From Mediterraneibacter massiliensis (GTDB taxonomy: Bacteria; Bacillota; Clostridia; Lachnospirales; Lachnospiraceae): a stretch of 64,000 nt of DNA. Under the pieces are notes generated by a model. The model made no database searches. It saw nothing but the letters and a program-made list of their open reading frames with translations, and was not told where the DNA came from. Below, piece after piece: positions 25,447-33,878 of this stretch (positions within the stretch are counted from its first letter, which is position 1; every line of letters begins with the position of its first letter). Location: assembly GCF_001487105.1 (NCBI RefSeq), contig NZ_LN913001.1:955353-1019352 (forward strand), written 5' to 3'. Position numbers and translations under genes: made by a program.

Positions 25447-26087
25447 GACAGGGGGAAAGGCTATCATAGAGTATATTATGAAGATAGATTACAAATAGAG
25501 GTTTTATTACGCGCAGGGCATGGTGTGTGTGAAATTGCACGATTAATTGGAAAACACCATTCTACTGTTTCAAGAGAAATAAGACGTGGACAATATGTAC
25601 ACAGAAATTCAGACTGGATAGAAGAAGTAAGATATAGTTCGGAACTTGCGGAAGAAAAGTACCAAGCACAACTACGGGCAAAAGGAGCAAACATAAAATT
25701 GGGAAATGACTATGAATTAGCAAGATACTTAGAAAAGAAAATAAGGGAAGAAAAATATTCTCCTGCCGCTGCACTTTCAGTAATAAAAAGAGAAGAAAAA
25801 GATTAAGTGCCGGGAATAGTATAGAAAAACAGTGGGGAGCAGACTTCCGAAAGGTTTTTAAAACAATAACTACGGATAATGGTAATGAAAATCAGAATAA
25901 GATGGTAAGGCGGCATACACCTAAAGGAAGTGACTTAGATCAAATAAGCAGAAATAGAATAAGGAAAATAGAAAAATGGATAAATACATATCCACGTGAG
26001 ATTTTTGGCTGGAAGAATTCAGAAGAACTATTTCAGAAGGAAGTGGAAAATTGTTTAGATGATAAAAAAGTTTGTAATTGGGCATAA
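25447..26087 (+). pseudogene. IS30-family transposase, internally deleted
   Basis: The N-terminal HTH is visible (GVCEIARLIGKHHSTVSREIRRG, in frame 25447-25806), then a stop. A second frame at about 25850-26087 holds the end of the DDE domain: KTITTDNGNE, VRRHTPKGSDLDQISRNRIRKIEKWINTYPREIFGWK. The first acidic residue and much of the catalytic core are gone, and no clear terminal inverted repeats were found. The enzyme is dead. Confidence 0.85.
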
Positions 26088-26126
26088 TGCCGAAAATAAA
26101 AAATACGTGCGATGAATGTTGACTTT

Positions 26127-26176
26127 TACCCTAGTACATGGAATAGAAAATTTTTATGTACCGGGGGTCTTTTTTA
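26127..26176 (+). terminator. Terminator-like hairpin at the right end of the island
   Basis: ACCCTAGTACAT can pair, with mismatches, with ATGTACCGGGGGT, followed by CTTTTTT. The loop contains the 16-base repeat core. With the left-flank arm at 20476-20487 in place of the present left arm, pairing is 12 continuous base pairs, so this hairpin was probably the original terminator of the ABC operon. Confidence 0.7.
26134..26149 (+). repeat. Right copy of 16-base direct repeat bounding the island
   Basis: GTACATGGAATAGAAA, identical to 20482-20497, located about 100 bases before pyrF inside a terminator-like hairpin. Confidence 0.8.
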
Positions 26177-26250
26177 TGGTATTATAATAGTTAAGCAATT
26201 TTGTGCCAAAGCTGCACAACAAGAAACAAAAAGAGAAATGAGGATAAACA

Positions 26251-27180
26251 ATGATCAACAAATTAGTGGAAAAAATCAGAAAGACAAAGGCGCCAATCGT
26301 AGTCGGCCTGGATCCTATGTTAAATTATATCCCAGATCACATACAGGAGGCGGCATTTTCAGAATTTGGAGAGACGCTTGAAGGAGCTGCGGAAGCAGTC
26401 TGGCAGTTTAATAAAGAAATCATTGATAAGACTTATGACTTGATACCGGCAGTGAAACCACAGATCGCAATGTACGAGCAGTTTGGGATTCCGGGGCTTG
26501 AGGTGTTTAAAAGAACCGTGGATTATTGCAAGGCAAAAGATCTTGTAGTGATCGGAGATATAAAAAGAGGGGATATTGGTTCTACGTCCATGGCTTATGC
26601 AAGAGGACATATCGGAAAAGTCAGTATAAGAGGGAAGGAATATACACCATTTGGAGAAGACTTTGTCACTGTGAATCCGTATCTTGGATCTGACGGGATA
26701 TCTCCGTTTATAGATGTATGCAAAGAAGAAAGAAGAGGACTTTTTATACTGGTGAAAACGTCCAATCCTTCCAGCGGTGAGTTCCAGGACCGTCTGATAG
26801 ACGGGCGTCCTCTCTATGAACTGGTGGGCGAGAAAGTCGCGGAATGGGGCGAAGAATGTATGGGGGAAGAGTACAGTTATATCGGAGCGGTTGTAGGAGC
26901 GACCTATCCGGAGATGGGAAAAGTACTCAGGAAGATCATGCCGAAGTCCTACATACTTGTGCCTGGCTATGGCGCTCAGGGGGGCCAGGGAAAGGATCTG
27001 GTCCATTTCTTTAATGAAGACGGGCTTGGTGCGATTGTAAATTCTTCCCGTGGCATCATTGCAGCCTATAAACAGGAAGCCTATGCAAAATATGGTGCGA
27101 AGAATTTCGGGGACGCTTCACGGGCGGCTGTAGAAGCAATGGTGAGTGATATTAACGGTGCGTTAGAAGCGGCAAAATAG
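26251..27180 (+). CDS. pyrF: PyrF, orotidine 5'-phosphate decarboxylase (type 2)
   Basis: A 309-residue enzyme of the longer OMP decarboxylase subfamily, converting OMP to UMP. Motifs: APIVVGLDPMLNY at the N-terminus, the catalytic DIKRGDIGSTSMAYA (about 93-107), FVTVNPYLGSDGISPF and ILVPGYGAQGG. GAGGATAAAC precedes the ATG; TATAAT at 26183-26188 may be the -10 box. pyrK and pyrD are not in the window, and pyrE is 11.5 kb downstream. Confidence 0.95.
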   Translation: MINKLVEKIRKTKAPIVVGLDPMLNYIPDHIQEAAFSEFGETLEGAAEAVWQFNKEIIDKTYDLIPAVKPQIAMYEQFGIPGLEVFKRTVDYCKAKDLVVIGDIKRGDIGSTSMAYARGHIGKVSIRGKEYTPFGEDFVTVNPYLGSDGISPFIDVCKEERRGLFILVKTSNPSSGEFQDRLIDGRPLYELVGEKVAEWGEECMGEEYSYIGAVVGATYPEMGKVLRKIMPKSYILVPGYGAQGGQGKDLVHFFNEDGLGAIVNSSRGIIAAYKQEAYAKYGAKNFGDASRAAVEAMVSDINGALEAAK

Positions 27181-27198
27181 AAAAAACAAAACGGTAAA

Positions 27199-27243
27199 GA
27201 GAAGCTTGGCAGATTTGATATGAGCTGCTAGGCTTCTTTTTAT
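27199..27243 (+). terminator. Terminator after pyrF
   Basis: AGAAGCTTGGCAG pairs with CTGCTAGGCTTCT with small mismatches, followed by TTTTTAT. It separates pyrF from the ilvD-like gene. Confidence 0.82.
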
Positions 27244-27314
27244 TTATGGATAAAACAGATATTATAGAGTATGGAAACTGAGAATAAGAACAGATGAAGG
27301 AGTATGTTTTTTTT

Positions 27315-27343
27315 TTGAAACTTATTAAAAGAATATATACAAT
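27315..27343 (+). promoter_or_regulatory. Promoter of the ilvD-like gene
   Basis: TTGAAA preceded by a long T-tract, 17-base spacer, TACAAT. The -35 context TTTTTTTGAAAC and the spacing are shared with the promoter at 30167-30195. ATATATACAATA (27333-27344) overlaps the -10 box and resembles the palindrome at 30103. Confidence 0.7.
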
Positions 27344-27447
27344 AGGTTCATAAATTCTTTTCTTTAAGCAAAGAAGAGGTTCGGCGGAATTAGATAAATG
27401 AGTGTAAACAGTGCTGTGTAGCCTGTGTGGAAGGAAGGGACGAAGCA

Positions 27448-29172
27448 ATGGAAGAAAAGAGAAGGGAAAATTGTAAATTAAGAAGCGATGTAATGAAATC
27501 AGGAACAGACCGTGCATTGGCAAGGCTTTTGATGATGGCGGGAGGAATTACTAAAGAACAGGTGAAAAAGCCACTGATAGGAGTTGTAAATTCTTATACC
27601 AATATTTTTACAGGTCACGCAGTTCTGGATAAAATCTGCCGTTATGTAGAGGATGGAATCCTTATGGCAGGAGGAACACCTGCTGTTACAAATACGATTG
27701 CATTATGTGATGGGATGTGTGAGAATACGCCGGGAATGTTATATCCACTCCCCAGCCGTGATATTATTGCAGATTCTGTAGAGGCATATGTCAATGGTCA
27801 TTCTTTGGATGGATTGATCTGTATCGCAAACTGTGACAAGATTGTACCAGGTATGCTGATGGCAATCATGCGCTTGAACATCCCCGCAATTTTCCTCTCT
27901 GGTGGGCCTTCCCTCCCTCCGGATGGAGGATATGACGATGCAACAAAATTTGCAAAGATTATGGCAGCAACAGAAGATGATATAGATGCAGAAAGAAATG
28001 AGATAGAAAACAGTCCGATGGGACCATGCGGGGGCTGCAATAGCGGTATGGGTACTGCGGTATCTATGCAGATCATGTCAGAAGTATTGGGAATTGGTGT
28101 GCTTGGAAATTCAACAGTACCCCATTTCTTTACTCGTCGTTATAATATGGGGGTATGGGCAGGACAAAGAATTGTGGAAATGGTTTATGAAGATTTAAAA
28201 CCAAGCGATATTGTTTCTAAAGAATCTTTTAAAAATTGTCTGCGCGTAGATATGATGATGGGATGTTCCACAAATACAACGCTGCATTTACCGGCGATTG
28301 CCGCAGAAGCAGGATATAAGATTACCTTAGAGGATTTTGCAAAAGCAAGCAGGGAAACACCTCAAATCGCAAAAATTTATCCATCTATGAGCCCGCACTC
28401 AATGGAGGACGTACGGTTGGCAGGTGGGATTGAGGCATTGCTTCATCAGGGAATAAAAGGCGGATATCTAAATGGAGATGTAAATACAATATACGGAAAA
28501 CCAATGTGTGAAATGGTTGCACATGCAAAGGTTCTGAATCCAGAGGTGATAAGACCCTTTGATAATCCATATACAAAAGAAGGAGGTCTTGCTATCTTAA
28601 AAGGAAGTCTGGCGCCGGATGGATGTGTGATCAAGACTGGAGGCGTACTTCCTGAGATGTATGAACATAGTGGACGGGCAAAGGTATTTGACAGTGAGCC
28701 GGAGTGTTATAAAGCAATCATCAATGGGGAAATCCAACCGGGAGACTGCGTGGTTATACGTTACGAAGGACCGGCAGGTGGACCGGGGATGAGAGAGATG
28801 CTTACTATCACTAACATAATTCGGGCAAAGGGATTAGACAGAAGCGTTTCGCTGATCACAGACGGACGATTCTCAGGGGGAAGTGTCGGTGGTGTTATTG
28901 GCCATATCTGTCCGGAAGCTATTAAGGGCGGTCTGATCGGATTAGTGGAAGACGGAGATATCATTGAATACAGTATTCCGAAAGGGACCATCGATTTGAA
29001 AGTAGATGAAGAGACGCTTGCCAAGAGACGTGAAAAGTGGGTTTGTCCGCCGCCACGTATACGTACAGGAATGCTTGCACAGTATGCTAAATTGGCTACA
29101 TCGGCAGTACGCGGCGCACGGATGTTAGGAGATCCAAGTATAGAAGAAGATTTGGTCTCAATTGATTATTAA
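27448..29172 (+). CDS. IlvD/Edd-family dehydratase, probably catabolic
   Basis: A 574-residue Fe-S dehydratase that removes water from a 2,3-dihydroxy acid to give a 2-oxo acid. Motifs: KPLIGVVNSYTNIFTGH, NCDKIVPGMLMA with Cys129, and MGPCGGCNSGMGTA with Cys194/197, the cysteine layout of [4Fe-4S] enzymes, then MMGCSTNTTLHLPAIAAEAG. GPCGGCNSGMGTA is unlike the usual CGSCSGMFTANS of biosynthetic IlvD. No ilv or leu genes are near; it lies beside a GntR regulator and a 2-oxoacid oxidoreductase operon, so a sugar-acid or hydroxy-acid substrate is inferred. Start ATG 27448 follows AAGGAAGGG. Confidence 0.85.
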   Translation: MEEKRRENCKLRSDVMKSGTDRALARLLMMAGGITKEQVKKPLIGVVNSYTNIFTGHAVLDKICRYVEDGILMAGGTPAVTNTIALCDGMCENTPGMLYPLPSRDIIADSVEAYVNGHSLDGLICIANCDKIVPGMLMAIMRLNIPAIFLSGGPSLPPDGGYDDATKFAKIMAATEDDIDAERNEIENSPMGPCGGCNSGMGTAVSMQIMSEVLGIGVLGNSTVPHFFTRRYNMGVWAGQRIVEMVYEDLKPSDIVSKESFKNCLRVDMMMGCSTNTTLHLPAIAAEAGYKITLEDFAKASRETPQIAKIYPSMSPHSMEDVRLAGGIEALLHQGIKGGYLNGDVNTIYGKPMCEMVAHAKVLNPEVIRPFDNPYTKEGGLAILKGSLAPDGCVIKTGGVLPEMYEHSGRAKVFDSEPECYKAIINGEIQPGDCVVIRYEGPAGGPGMREMLTITNIIRAKGLDRSVSLITDGRFSGGSVGGVIGHICPEAIKGGLIGLVEDGDIIEYSIPKGTIDLKVDEETLAKRREKWVCPPPRIRTGMLAQYAKLATSAVRGARMLGDPSIEEDLVSIDY

Positions 29173-29222
29173 GTAATAGTTTTTTGACATAATAGCGAAG
29201 CGGCTGTTTGACAGATTAAAGT

Positions 29223-29264
29223 AAAGAGGTGCTACAAGTATGGATACTGTAGCACCTCTTTGTT
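29223..29264. terminator. Bidirectional terminator between ilvD-like and gntR genes
   Basis: A perfect 14-bp stem AAAGAGGTGCTACA / TGTAGCACCTCTTT with an 11-base loop. Confidence 0.92.
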
Positions 29265-29282
29265 TACACACATGTGTGGTGT

Positions 29283-30020
29283 TTAAAAAGAATTCCCTTG
29301 TGATAATCCCCAGACAGAACGGCAATTGTTCAGATGGATACGTGTTGCGGCATATGCAAATTCAGGATCTTTATTTCGGATAGCCATATATATCGTTAGA
29401 TGCTCATCCCTAACAGAAGTAACGATCAGTTTTGTTGGAACTGGTGAAAGTTCATAAACTGTTTGATACCGCATATGCATTAGATGGGGTTTTAATTCTT
29501 GATAGGCTTTGATCAAATAATCATTCTTAGATGCAAGACAAATCTGTGTATGAAAGTTCATATCAATTTCGGCAAAAGTTCGTATATTTTCATATTCCGT
29601 TGTTGCGAATTTAAAATTTTGCATACGGATAAGCTGTTTTTTTAAATGAGACAAATCCTCTGCCGATGCATTGCAGGCAGCTAATTCGGCACAGGCGGTT
29701 TCAAAAGCCTTACGGGCAAAATTTGCATCTGTGAAAGCTTTGAGTGTAAGTTTTGGAACGATAAAACCACCGCCAGGACGTGGGTTGAGAAGTCCGCTTT
29801 CTGTTAACATAGAAAGAGCTTGACGCAGAGGGGTTCGGCTGACATGAAGCGTGTCTGCCAGGTGTTTTTCCTGGATGACAGTGCCAGGTGGTAATAAAGA
29901 TTCACAAAGACAACGCCGTATAGCGGCAAAGATATTTTCATATAAAAAGTTAAAGATGTGTTCTTTTTGCTCCTGTTCAAATAGTTCCTGTATTAAGGTA
30001 TAGGGATTGATTTCTTCCAT
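29283..30020 (-). CDS. GntR/FadR-type (FCD) transcriptional regulator
   Basis: A 245-residue protein with an N-terminal GntR winged helix (LPPGTVIQEKHLADTLHVSR, then TPLRQALSMLTESGLL) and a C-terminal all-helical FCD domain (about 100-240), which in relatives binds organic acids through a metal. It is convergent with the ilvD-like gene and divergent from the oxidoreductase operon. The palindrome ATATACAGTATAT upstream is a likely operator. It probably senses the acid that the locus degrades. Confidence 0.9.
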   Translation of the reverse strand: MEEINPYTLIQELFEQEQKEHIFNFLYENIFAAIRRCLCESLLPPGTVIQEKHLADTLHVSRTPLRQALSMLTESGLLNPRPGGGFIVPKLTLKAFTDANFARKAFETACAELAACNASAEDLSHLKKQLIRMQNFKFATTEYENIRTFAEIDMNFHTQICLASKNDYLIKAYQELKPHLMHMRYQTVYELSPVPTKLIVTSVRDEHLTIYMAIRNKDPEFAYAATRIHLNNCRSVWGLSQGNSF

Positions 30021-30102
30021 ACAATCCTCCTTTATGAAAAAAAGTTGTGTTTTGTCTCTTTTTCCTAAAAAAACCAGTAAAAATCAGTAGATTTTAGGAG
30101 GT

Positions 30103-30115
30103 ATATACAGTATAT
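30103..30115. promoter_or_regulatory. Candidate GntR operator
   Basis: The perfect palindrome ATATAC-A-GTATAT lies between the divergent gntR and oxidoreductase genes, 83 bases before the gntR start. A related ATATATACAATA overlaps the ilvD-like promoter. Confidence 0.5.
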
Positions 30116-30166
30116 CATAGGGCGATATAAAAAAGAAGTGTTAAAAATATCACGAATGTACTTTTT

Positions 30167-30195
30167 TTGAAACATGGAAAAATAGCGCTTATAAT
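30167..30195 (+). promoter_or_regulatory. Promoter of the 2-oxoacid oxidoreductase operon
   Basis: TTGAAA, 17-base spacer and consensus TATAAT, with the same TTTTTTTGAAAC -35 context as the ilvD-like promoter. Confidence 0.75.
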
Positions 30196-30259
30196 TCTAT
30201 CATCGAGCCGAAACCTTAAATTGTAAGAGAAAAGTAGTGTGATGAAAGGAGTATGCAAA

Positions 30260-30463
30260 ATGTCTCAGGTAAAAATAGAACCTATGTATTGTAAAGGCTG
30301 TGGGTACTGTATCGATGTGTGCCCTTTTCAGCTGCTACGAATTGGCAGCAGAACGAATGCGATTGGCCTGCATGCTGCAGAACAGATAGAAACGGACAAA
30401 TGTACAGCCTGCAAATTGTGTGCGAACATTTGTCCTGAATCGGCCATTACGGTATATAAGTAA
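30260..30463 (+). CDS. Ferredoxin-type delta subunit of 2-oxoacid oxidoreductase
   Basis: A 67-residue two-cluster ferredoxin with CKGCGYCIDVCP and CTACKLCANICP, each a [4Fe-4S] motif. AAAGGAG precedes ATG 30260; the GTG at 30239 is less likely. As first gene of the operon it would carry electrons from the TPP-dependent subunits to soluble ferredoxin. Confidence 0.92.
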   Translation: MSQVKIEPMYCKGCGYCIDVCPFQLLRIGSRTNAIGLHAAEQIETDKCTACKLCANICPESAITVYK

Positions 30464-30485
30464 GCGAAAAGGAGATGAATAGACA

Positions 30486-31574
30486 GTGAGTAGAAAAGAA
30501 ATATGGCAGGGAAATGAAGCACTTGCAGAGGCAGCGATAAGAGCAGGATGTACTTTTTTTGCCGGGTATCCGATTACACCGCAGACAGAAATTGTTGAGT
30601 ATCTGTCATGGCGGCTTCCGGAAGTTGGCGGAACGTATCTTCAGTCGGAAAGTGAGGTCGCAGCCATTAATATGGTGATTGGAGCTTCTATAGGAGGCGC
30701 AAGAGCCATGACGGCTTCTTCTAATCCGGGAATTGCATTGATGACAGAAGGATTTGGAGCAATGGCATCTGGACGTTTTCCGGCAGTGATTGTAGATGTA
30801 CAAAGAGCAGGTGCTGCTAATGTAGGAATTACAGCGTCTCAAAGCGATTACAATTTGCTGACAAAGACGTTCGGACCAGGAGGGCTTCGAGCATTTGTAC
30901 TGGGGCCGTCAGATGTACAGGAGTTAGTAAATTTGATGGGGGTTGCGTTTGATGTGGCAGATCGATATATGACACCAGTTGTAGTTCTGACAGAAAGCAT
31001 TGTAGGGCAAATGATGGAACCAATTGTGTTTGATGATGTGATTCCAGATAAAAAGTATGACAAATCCTCTTTTATTCCATCTGGAAAAGGAAATGGAGGA
31101 CGCCATTTTATTCAGGATAGTCCAGTCAAAATGGAAGGAAGTGATCCATTCAGTGTAGCACGTAATGCGCAGAGTATGTATCGTTCCTATGACGCAATGT
31201 ATAAAAAATGGGAAGAAAAGGAACTTATGGTAGAAAAATACAGAATGGAAGATGCAGAATATGTATTTATAGCATGGGGAGCTGCAGCCCGTATTACACT
31301 GGATGCGGTAAAGCGGCTTCGAGAGGATGGAATAAAAGTTGGACTTCTGCGTCCGATCACGCTTTTCCCATTTCCGAATAAAGAAATAGCCGCATTAAAA
31401 CCACAAGAAATAAAAGGTGTAATGTCAGTGGAAATGGCGATTCCGGCACAGTTGTACTATGATGTCAAAGGAAATTTGAATCGGTCGATTCCTTTAGCGT
31501 GTTATAACACGGGCGCAGGAATGATAACCAATGCAGTGGAAGTAGAAGAAAGTTTTCGAAAAACATTTTTATAG
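30486..31574 (+). CDS. 2-oxoacid:ferredoxin oxidoreductase alpha subunit (VorB/KorA-like)
   Basis: A 362-residue protein starting with GTG (AAGGAG upstream). The N-terminal pyrimidine-binding domain has NEALAEAAIRAGCTFFAGYP and SESEVAAINMVIGASIGGA; the second domain has VFIAWGAAARITLDAV. The sequence is nearest in pattern to the branched-chain (VorB) and 2-oxoglutarate (KorA) classes rather than pyruvate:ferredoxin oxidoreductase. With the next two subunits it decarboxylates a 2-oxo acid to acyl-CoA and CO2, reducing ferredoxin. Confidence 0.9.
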   Translation: MSRKEIWQGNEALAEAAIRAGCTFFAGYPITPQTEIVEYLSWRLPEVGGTYLQSESEVAAINMVIGASIGGARAMTASSNPGIALMTEGFGAMASGRFPAVIVDVQRAGAANVGITASQSDYNLLTKTFGPGGLRAFVLGPSDVQELVNLMGVAFDVADRYMTPVVVLTESIVGQMMEPIVFDDVIPDKKYDKSSFIPSGKGNGGRHFIQDSPVKMEGSDPFSVARNAQSMYRSYDAMYKKWEEKELMVEKYRMEDAEYVFIAWGAAARITLDAVKRLREDGIKVGLLRPITLFPFPNKEIAALKPQEIKGVMSVEMAIPAQLYYDVKGNLNRSIPLACYNTGAGMITNAVEVEESFRKTFL

Positions 31575-31589
31575 AGGAGGTAATCGATA

Positions 31590-32324
31590 ATGAACGTAGT
31601 TTACGAACGATCTGAACATCTATTACCTGTAGCCTCCAGTTACTGCCCAGGATGTCATCACGGAACAGTAGAAAAATTAATCGTGGAGGTTGCACAGGAG
31701 CTGGGAATCGCAGATAAAATGGCGGTTGTATTTGGAATCGGCTGTTATACGATGGCAGGTTTTTATATGAATGTTGACATGCTTCCGGCGTTGCATGGCC
31801 GAGGCGCGGCAGTTGGGACAGGCTTTAAGCGTGTACGTCCATACGAACCTTTAGTCGTATTGCAAGGAGATGGAGATGCGGCGGCCATTGGAATGGCGGA
31901 GACGATACACGCTGCGGCACGCGGTGAGAATTTTATGGTAATTATGGTGAATAACAGTGTATATGGTATGACAGGAGGGCAGATGGGACCAACGACATTA
32001 CTGGGTCAAAAGACGACGACTTCCCCATATGGAAGAAGTGTTAAAAATAGCGGTTATCCAATGCGTACAGCAGAGATCATTGCAACATTGGACGCTCCGC
32101 GTCTTGTCGCAAGAACAGCGGTACATACTCCTAAAAATGTGCAGCAGACAAGAAGACTTATAAAGAAAGGGTTAGAGATGCAGCTTGATGGTGGCGGATA
32201 CACTTTTTTGGAGATTGTGTCCGCGTGTCCTACAAGCTGGAAAGTCAAGCCTAAAGATATTGTTCAGTATATAGATGAGAAAGTACTTCCGGTATTCCCC
32301 TTGGGAGTATTTAAGGATGAGTAG
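31590..32324 (+). CDS. 2-oxoacid:ferredoxin oxidoreductase beta subunit (TPP-binding)
   Basis: A 244-residue subunit with YCPGCHHGTVEKLI near the start and the TPP/Mg motif LQGDGDAAAIG followed by MVNNSVYGMTGGQMGPTT (about 90-130). Length and motifs match KorB/VorA-type subunits, though the CPGCHHG region contributes only a partial cysteine set. It pairs with the alpha subunit to form the active site. AGAGGAGG precedes the ATG. Confidence 0.92.
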   Translation: MNVVYERSEHLLPVASSYCPGCHHGTVEKLIVEVAQELGIADKMAVVFGIGCYTMAGFYMNVDMLPALHGRGAAVGTGFKRVRPYEPLVVLQGDGDAAAIGMAETIHAAARGENFMVIMVNNSVYGMTGGQMGPTTLLGQKTTTSPYGRSVKNSGYPMRTAEIIATLDAPRLVARTAVHTPKNVQQTRRLIKKGLEMQLDGGGYTFLEIVSACPTSWKVKPKDIVQYIDEKVLPVFPLGVFKDE

Positions 32325-32339
32325 GAGGTGTCAGTGGTT

Positions 32340-32879
32340 ATGGAAAAATCATTTTTTCTGTCTGGAATTGGAGGACAAGGGATACAGCTTTTAGGAAAAA
32401 ATTTGCTATATGCTGTCAATGAAGTTGGAATGAATGGCTCATATTTTCCAACTTATACTGGTACGCGCAGAGGAGGCTATTCTTTCTGTCGTGTGATATG
32501 TACAGAAGGACGAGTTGGGTCCCCGGAATTACCCAAATATGATGTGGCAGCGTTGATGGATAATGATTCTTATGTAACCTTTAAAGATATTGTAAAACCA
32601 GAAGGAATCTTAATTGTAAATACGGATTTAATAGAAGAGGTAGAGTCAGACAAAGAAATTAGAGTTGTGAAACTTCCTATGATGCAGTGTGCCCAAGAAA
32701 TGGGAAATATGTTTACGTTTAATTTGATTCTAGGTGGCGTAATAGTAGAACTTACGCATATAGTGCCAAACGAAATTTTAAAGGAACAAATGTTAAAAAA
32801 ACTGGCCCGGAATGAAGAAATGAAGAAACTCTATGAACGAGCCTTTGAAAAAGGCGTAGAATTGGCAAAAGCGGTATGA
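32340..32879 (+). CDS. 2-oxoacid:ferredoxin oxidoreductase gamma subunit
   Basis: A 179-residue subunit of the KorC/VorC type with SGIGGQGIQLLGKNLLYA at the N-terminus, TYTGTRRGGYSFCRVI and a C-terminal helical end. Start ATG 32340 is chosen; GTG codons at 32328 and 32334 are in frame and closer to the GTAGGAGG, so the exact start is uncertain. It completes the four-subunit enzyme. Confidence 0.88.
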   Translation: MEKSFFLSGIGGQGIQLLGKNLLYAVNEVGMNGSYFPTYTGTRRGGYSFCRVICTEGRVGSPELPKYDVAALMDNDSYVTFKDIVKPEGILIVNTDLIEEVESDKEIRVVKLPMMQCAQEMGNMFTFNLILGGVIVELTHIVPNEILKEQMLKKLARNEEMKKLYERAFEKGVELAKAV

Positions 32880-32898
32880 CAGCTAGGGGGGAATACAA

Positions 32899-33840
32899 AT
32901 GAAAATAGGCATACTGGGAGCAGGTGCAATGGGATGTAATGTAGGAGGACATCTGAAATTAGGCGGGGCAGAGGTATGGCTGATTGATAAAAATCAGGAA
33001 CATATGAAGAAGATTGCGGATAAGGGATTGCTATGGATCGGCACAGATGGATATGTTTATCCACCTATACAAATGGATGGAGCCGTGACAGATCCGAAAG
33101 AATGTGGGACATGTGAAGTTGTAATTGTGCTTACAAAGTGCCAGTATCTGAGAATTGCTTTGGATGAGTCTGCAGCTTTATTTGATAAAGATACGATTGT
33201 ACTTACTTTCCAGAATGGTTTAGGGGCAGAAGATATTCTTTTAGAAAAATTTTCTCCAGAGCGTGTGGGATATGGTGTGGCATACTGTGGCGGACAACTT
33301 ATAGAAGCAGGAAAAACAGTAATGTCTCGATCAAAGGATAAAAACCTGATTTTCAGATGTGTAAAAGGAGGAGAAAATCCAACTGTAAAAAAATTAGAGC
33401 AGTATTTTGAAAAGAGTGGATTTCCAGTTTGTTATACAGAAGAGACAGATCAGTACCTTTGGACTAAATTATGTGTCAACTGTATGGCAAATTTACCATT
33501 GGCGCTGATGCATCTTCCGGGATATTATGCCTATGTGGACGAAGATGGCGATGTTTTGACAGATATGGTAGCGAAAGAAGCTATGGAAGTGGCACATGCA
33601 TTAGGGTATGCAGTATGTTGGGAAGACATTGCGCAGGTAAAGCAAAAGGCCATTGATACAAAATATGTGACGCTAAATTCTTGCTCCTATGATGTGAAGA
33701 ATAAATGTAGCACAGAAGTAGAATTTCTCAATGGGGCAATTGTAAAAATGGGGAAAAAAGTAGGTGTTCCAACTCCGGTAAATGAGACACTTGTAAGAAT
33801 GATGCGTTGCGTAGAGCGAACCTATGCATATCAATTCTGA
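32899..33840 (+). CDS. PanE-like 2-ketoacid reductase (ketopantoate reductase family)
   Basis: A 313-residue NAD(P)-dependent enzyme with the Rossmann motif GILGAGAMGCNVGGHL and the family's substrate-side pattern WTKLCVNCMANLPLALM (about 191-207), including the catalytic Lys. PanE relatives reduce ketopantoate or other branched 2-oxo acids to D-2-hydroxy acids. No pan genes are nearby, so here it probably interconverts the pathway's 2-hydroxy and 2-oxo acids, either feeding the oxidoreductase or disposing of electrons. Confidence 0.85.
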   Translation: MKIGILGAGAMGCNVGGHLKLGGAEVWLIDKNQEHMKKIADKGLLWIGTDGYVYPPIQMDGAVTDPKECGTCEVVIVLTKCQYLRIALDESAALFDKDTIVLTFQNGLGAEDILLEKFSPERVGYGVAYCGGQLIEAGKTVMSRSKDKNLIFRCVKGGENPTVKKLEQYFEKSGFPVCYTEETDQYLWTKLCVNCMANLPLALMHLPGYYAYVDEDGDVLTDMVAKEAMEVAHALGYAVCWEDIAQVKQKAIDTKYVTLNSCSYDVKNKCSTEVEFLNGAIVKMGKKVGVPTPVNETLVRMMRCVERTYAYQF

Positions 33841-33878
33841 TAGCAAATAAATGGAAATAGCAAGTATGAGGTGAAGGT

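Larger units (their letters stand above)
20482..26149. mobile_element. Accessory island inserted between the ABC operon and pyrF
   Basis: The region is bracketed by the 16-base direct repeat, giving a unit of 5,652 bases. It contains AT-rich cargo genes (MarR, MATE, VOC, GNAT, surface protein) unlike the neighbours, a GC-richer block of broken frames at about 23.9-24.3 kb, and a decayed IS30 transposase. Joining the outer flanks recreates an intact terminator (20476-20487 pairing with 26156-26167) whose loop contains the repeat. No intact integrase is present, so it is probably immobile now or was moved in trans. Confidence 0.65.

Noticed and set aside
25432..26133. Complete IS30 element with terminal inverted repeats
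   Set aside because: No matching inverted repeats or target duplication were found around the broken transposase.
27448..29172. Biosynthetic IlvD for valine/isoleucine
   Set aside because: No ilvB, ilvC, ilvE or leu genes are nearby, the Fe-S loop is atypical and the neighbours are catabolic. Not excluded, but less likely.
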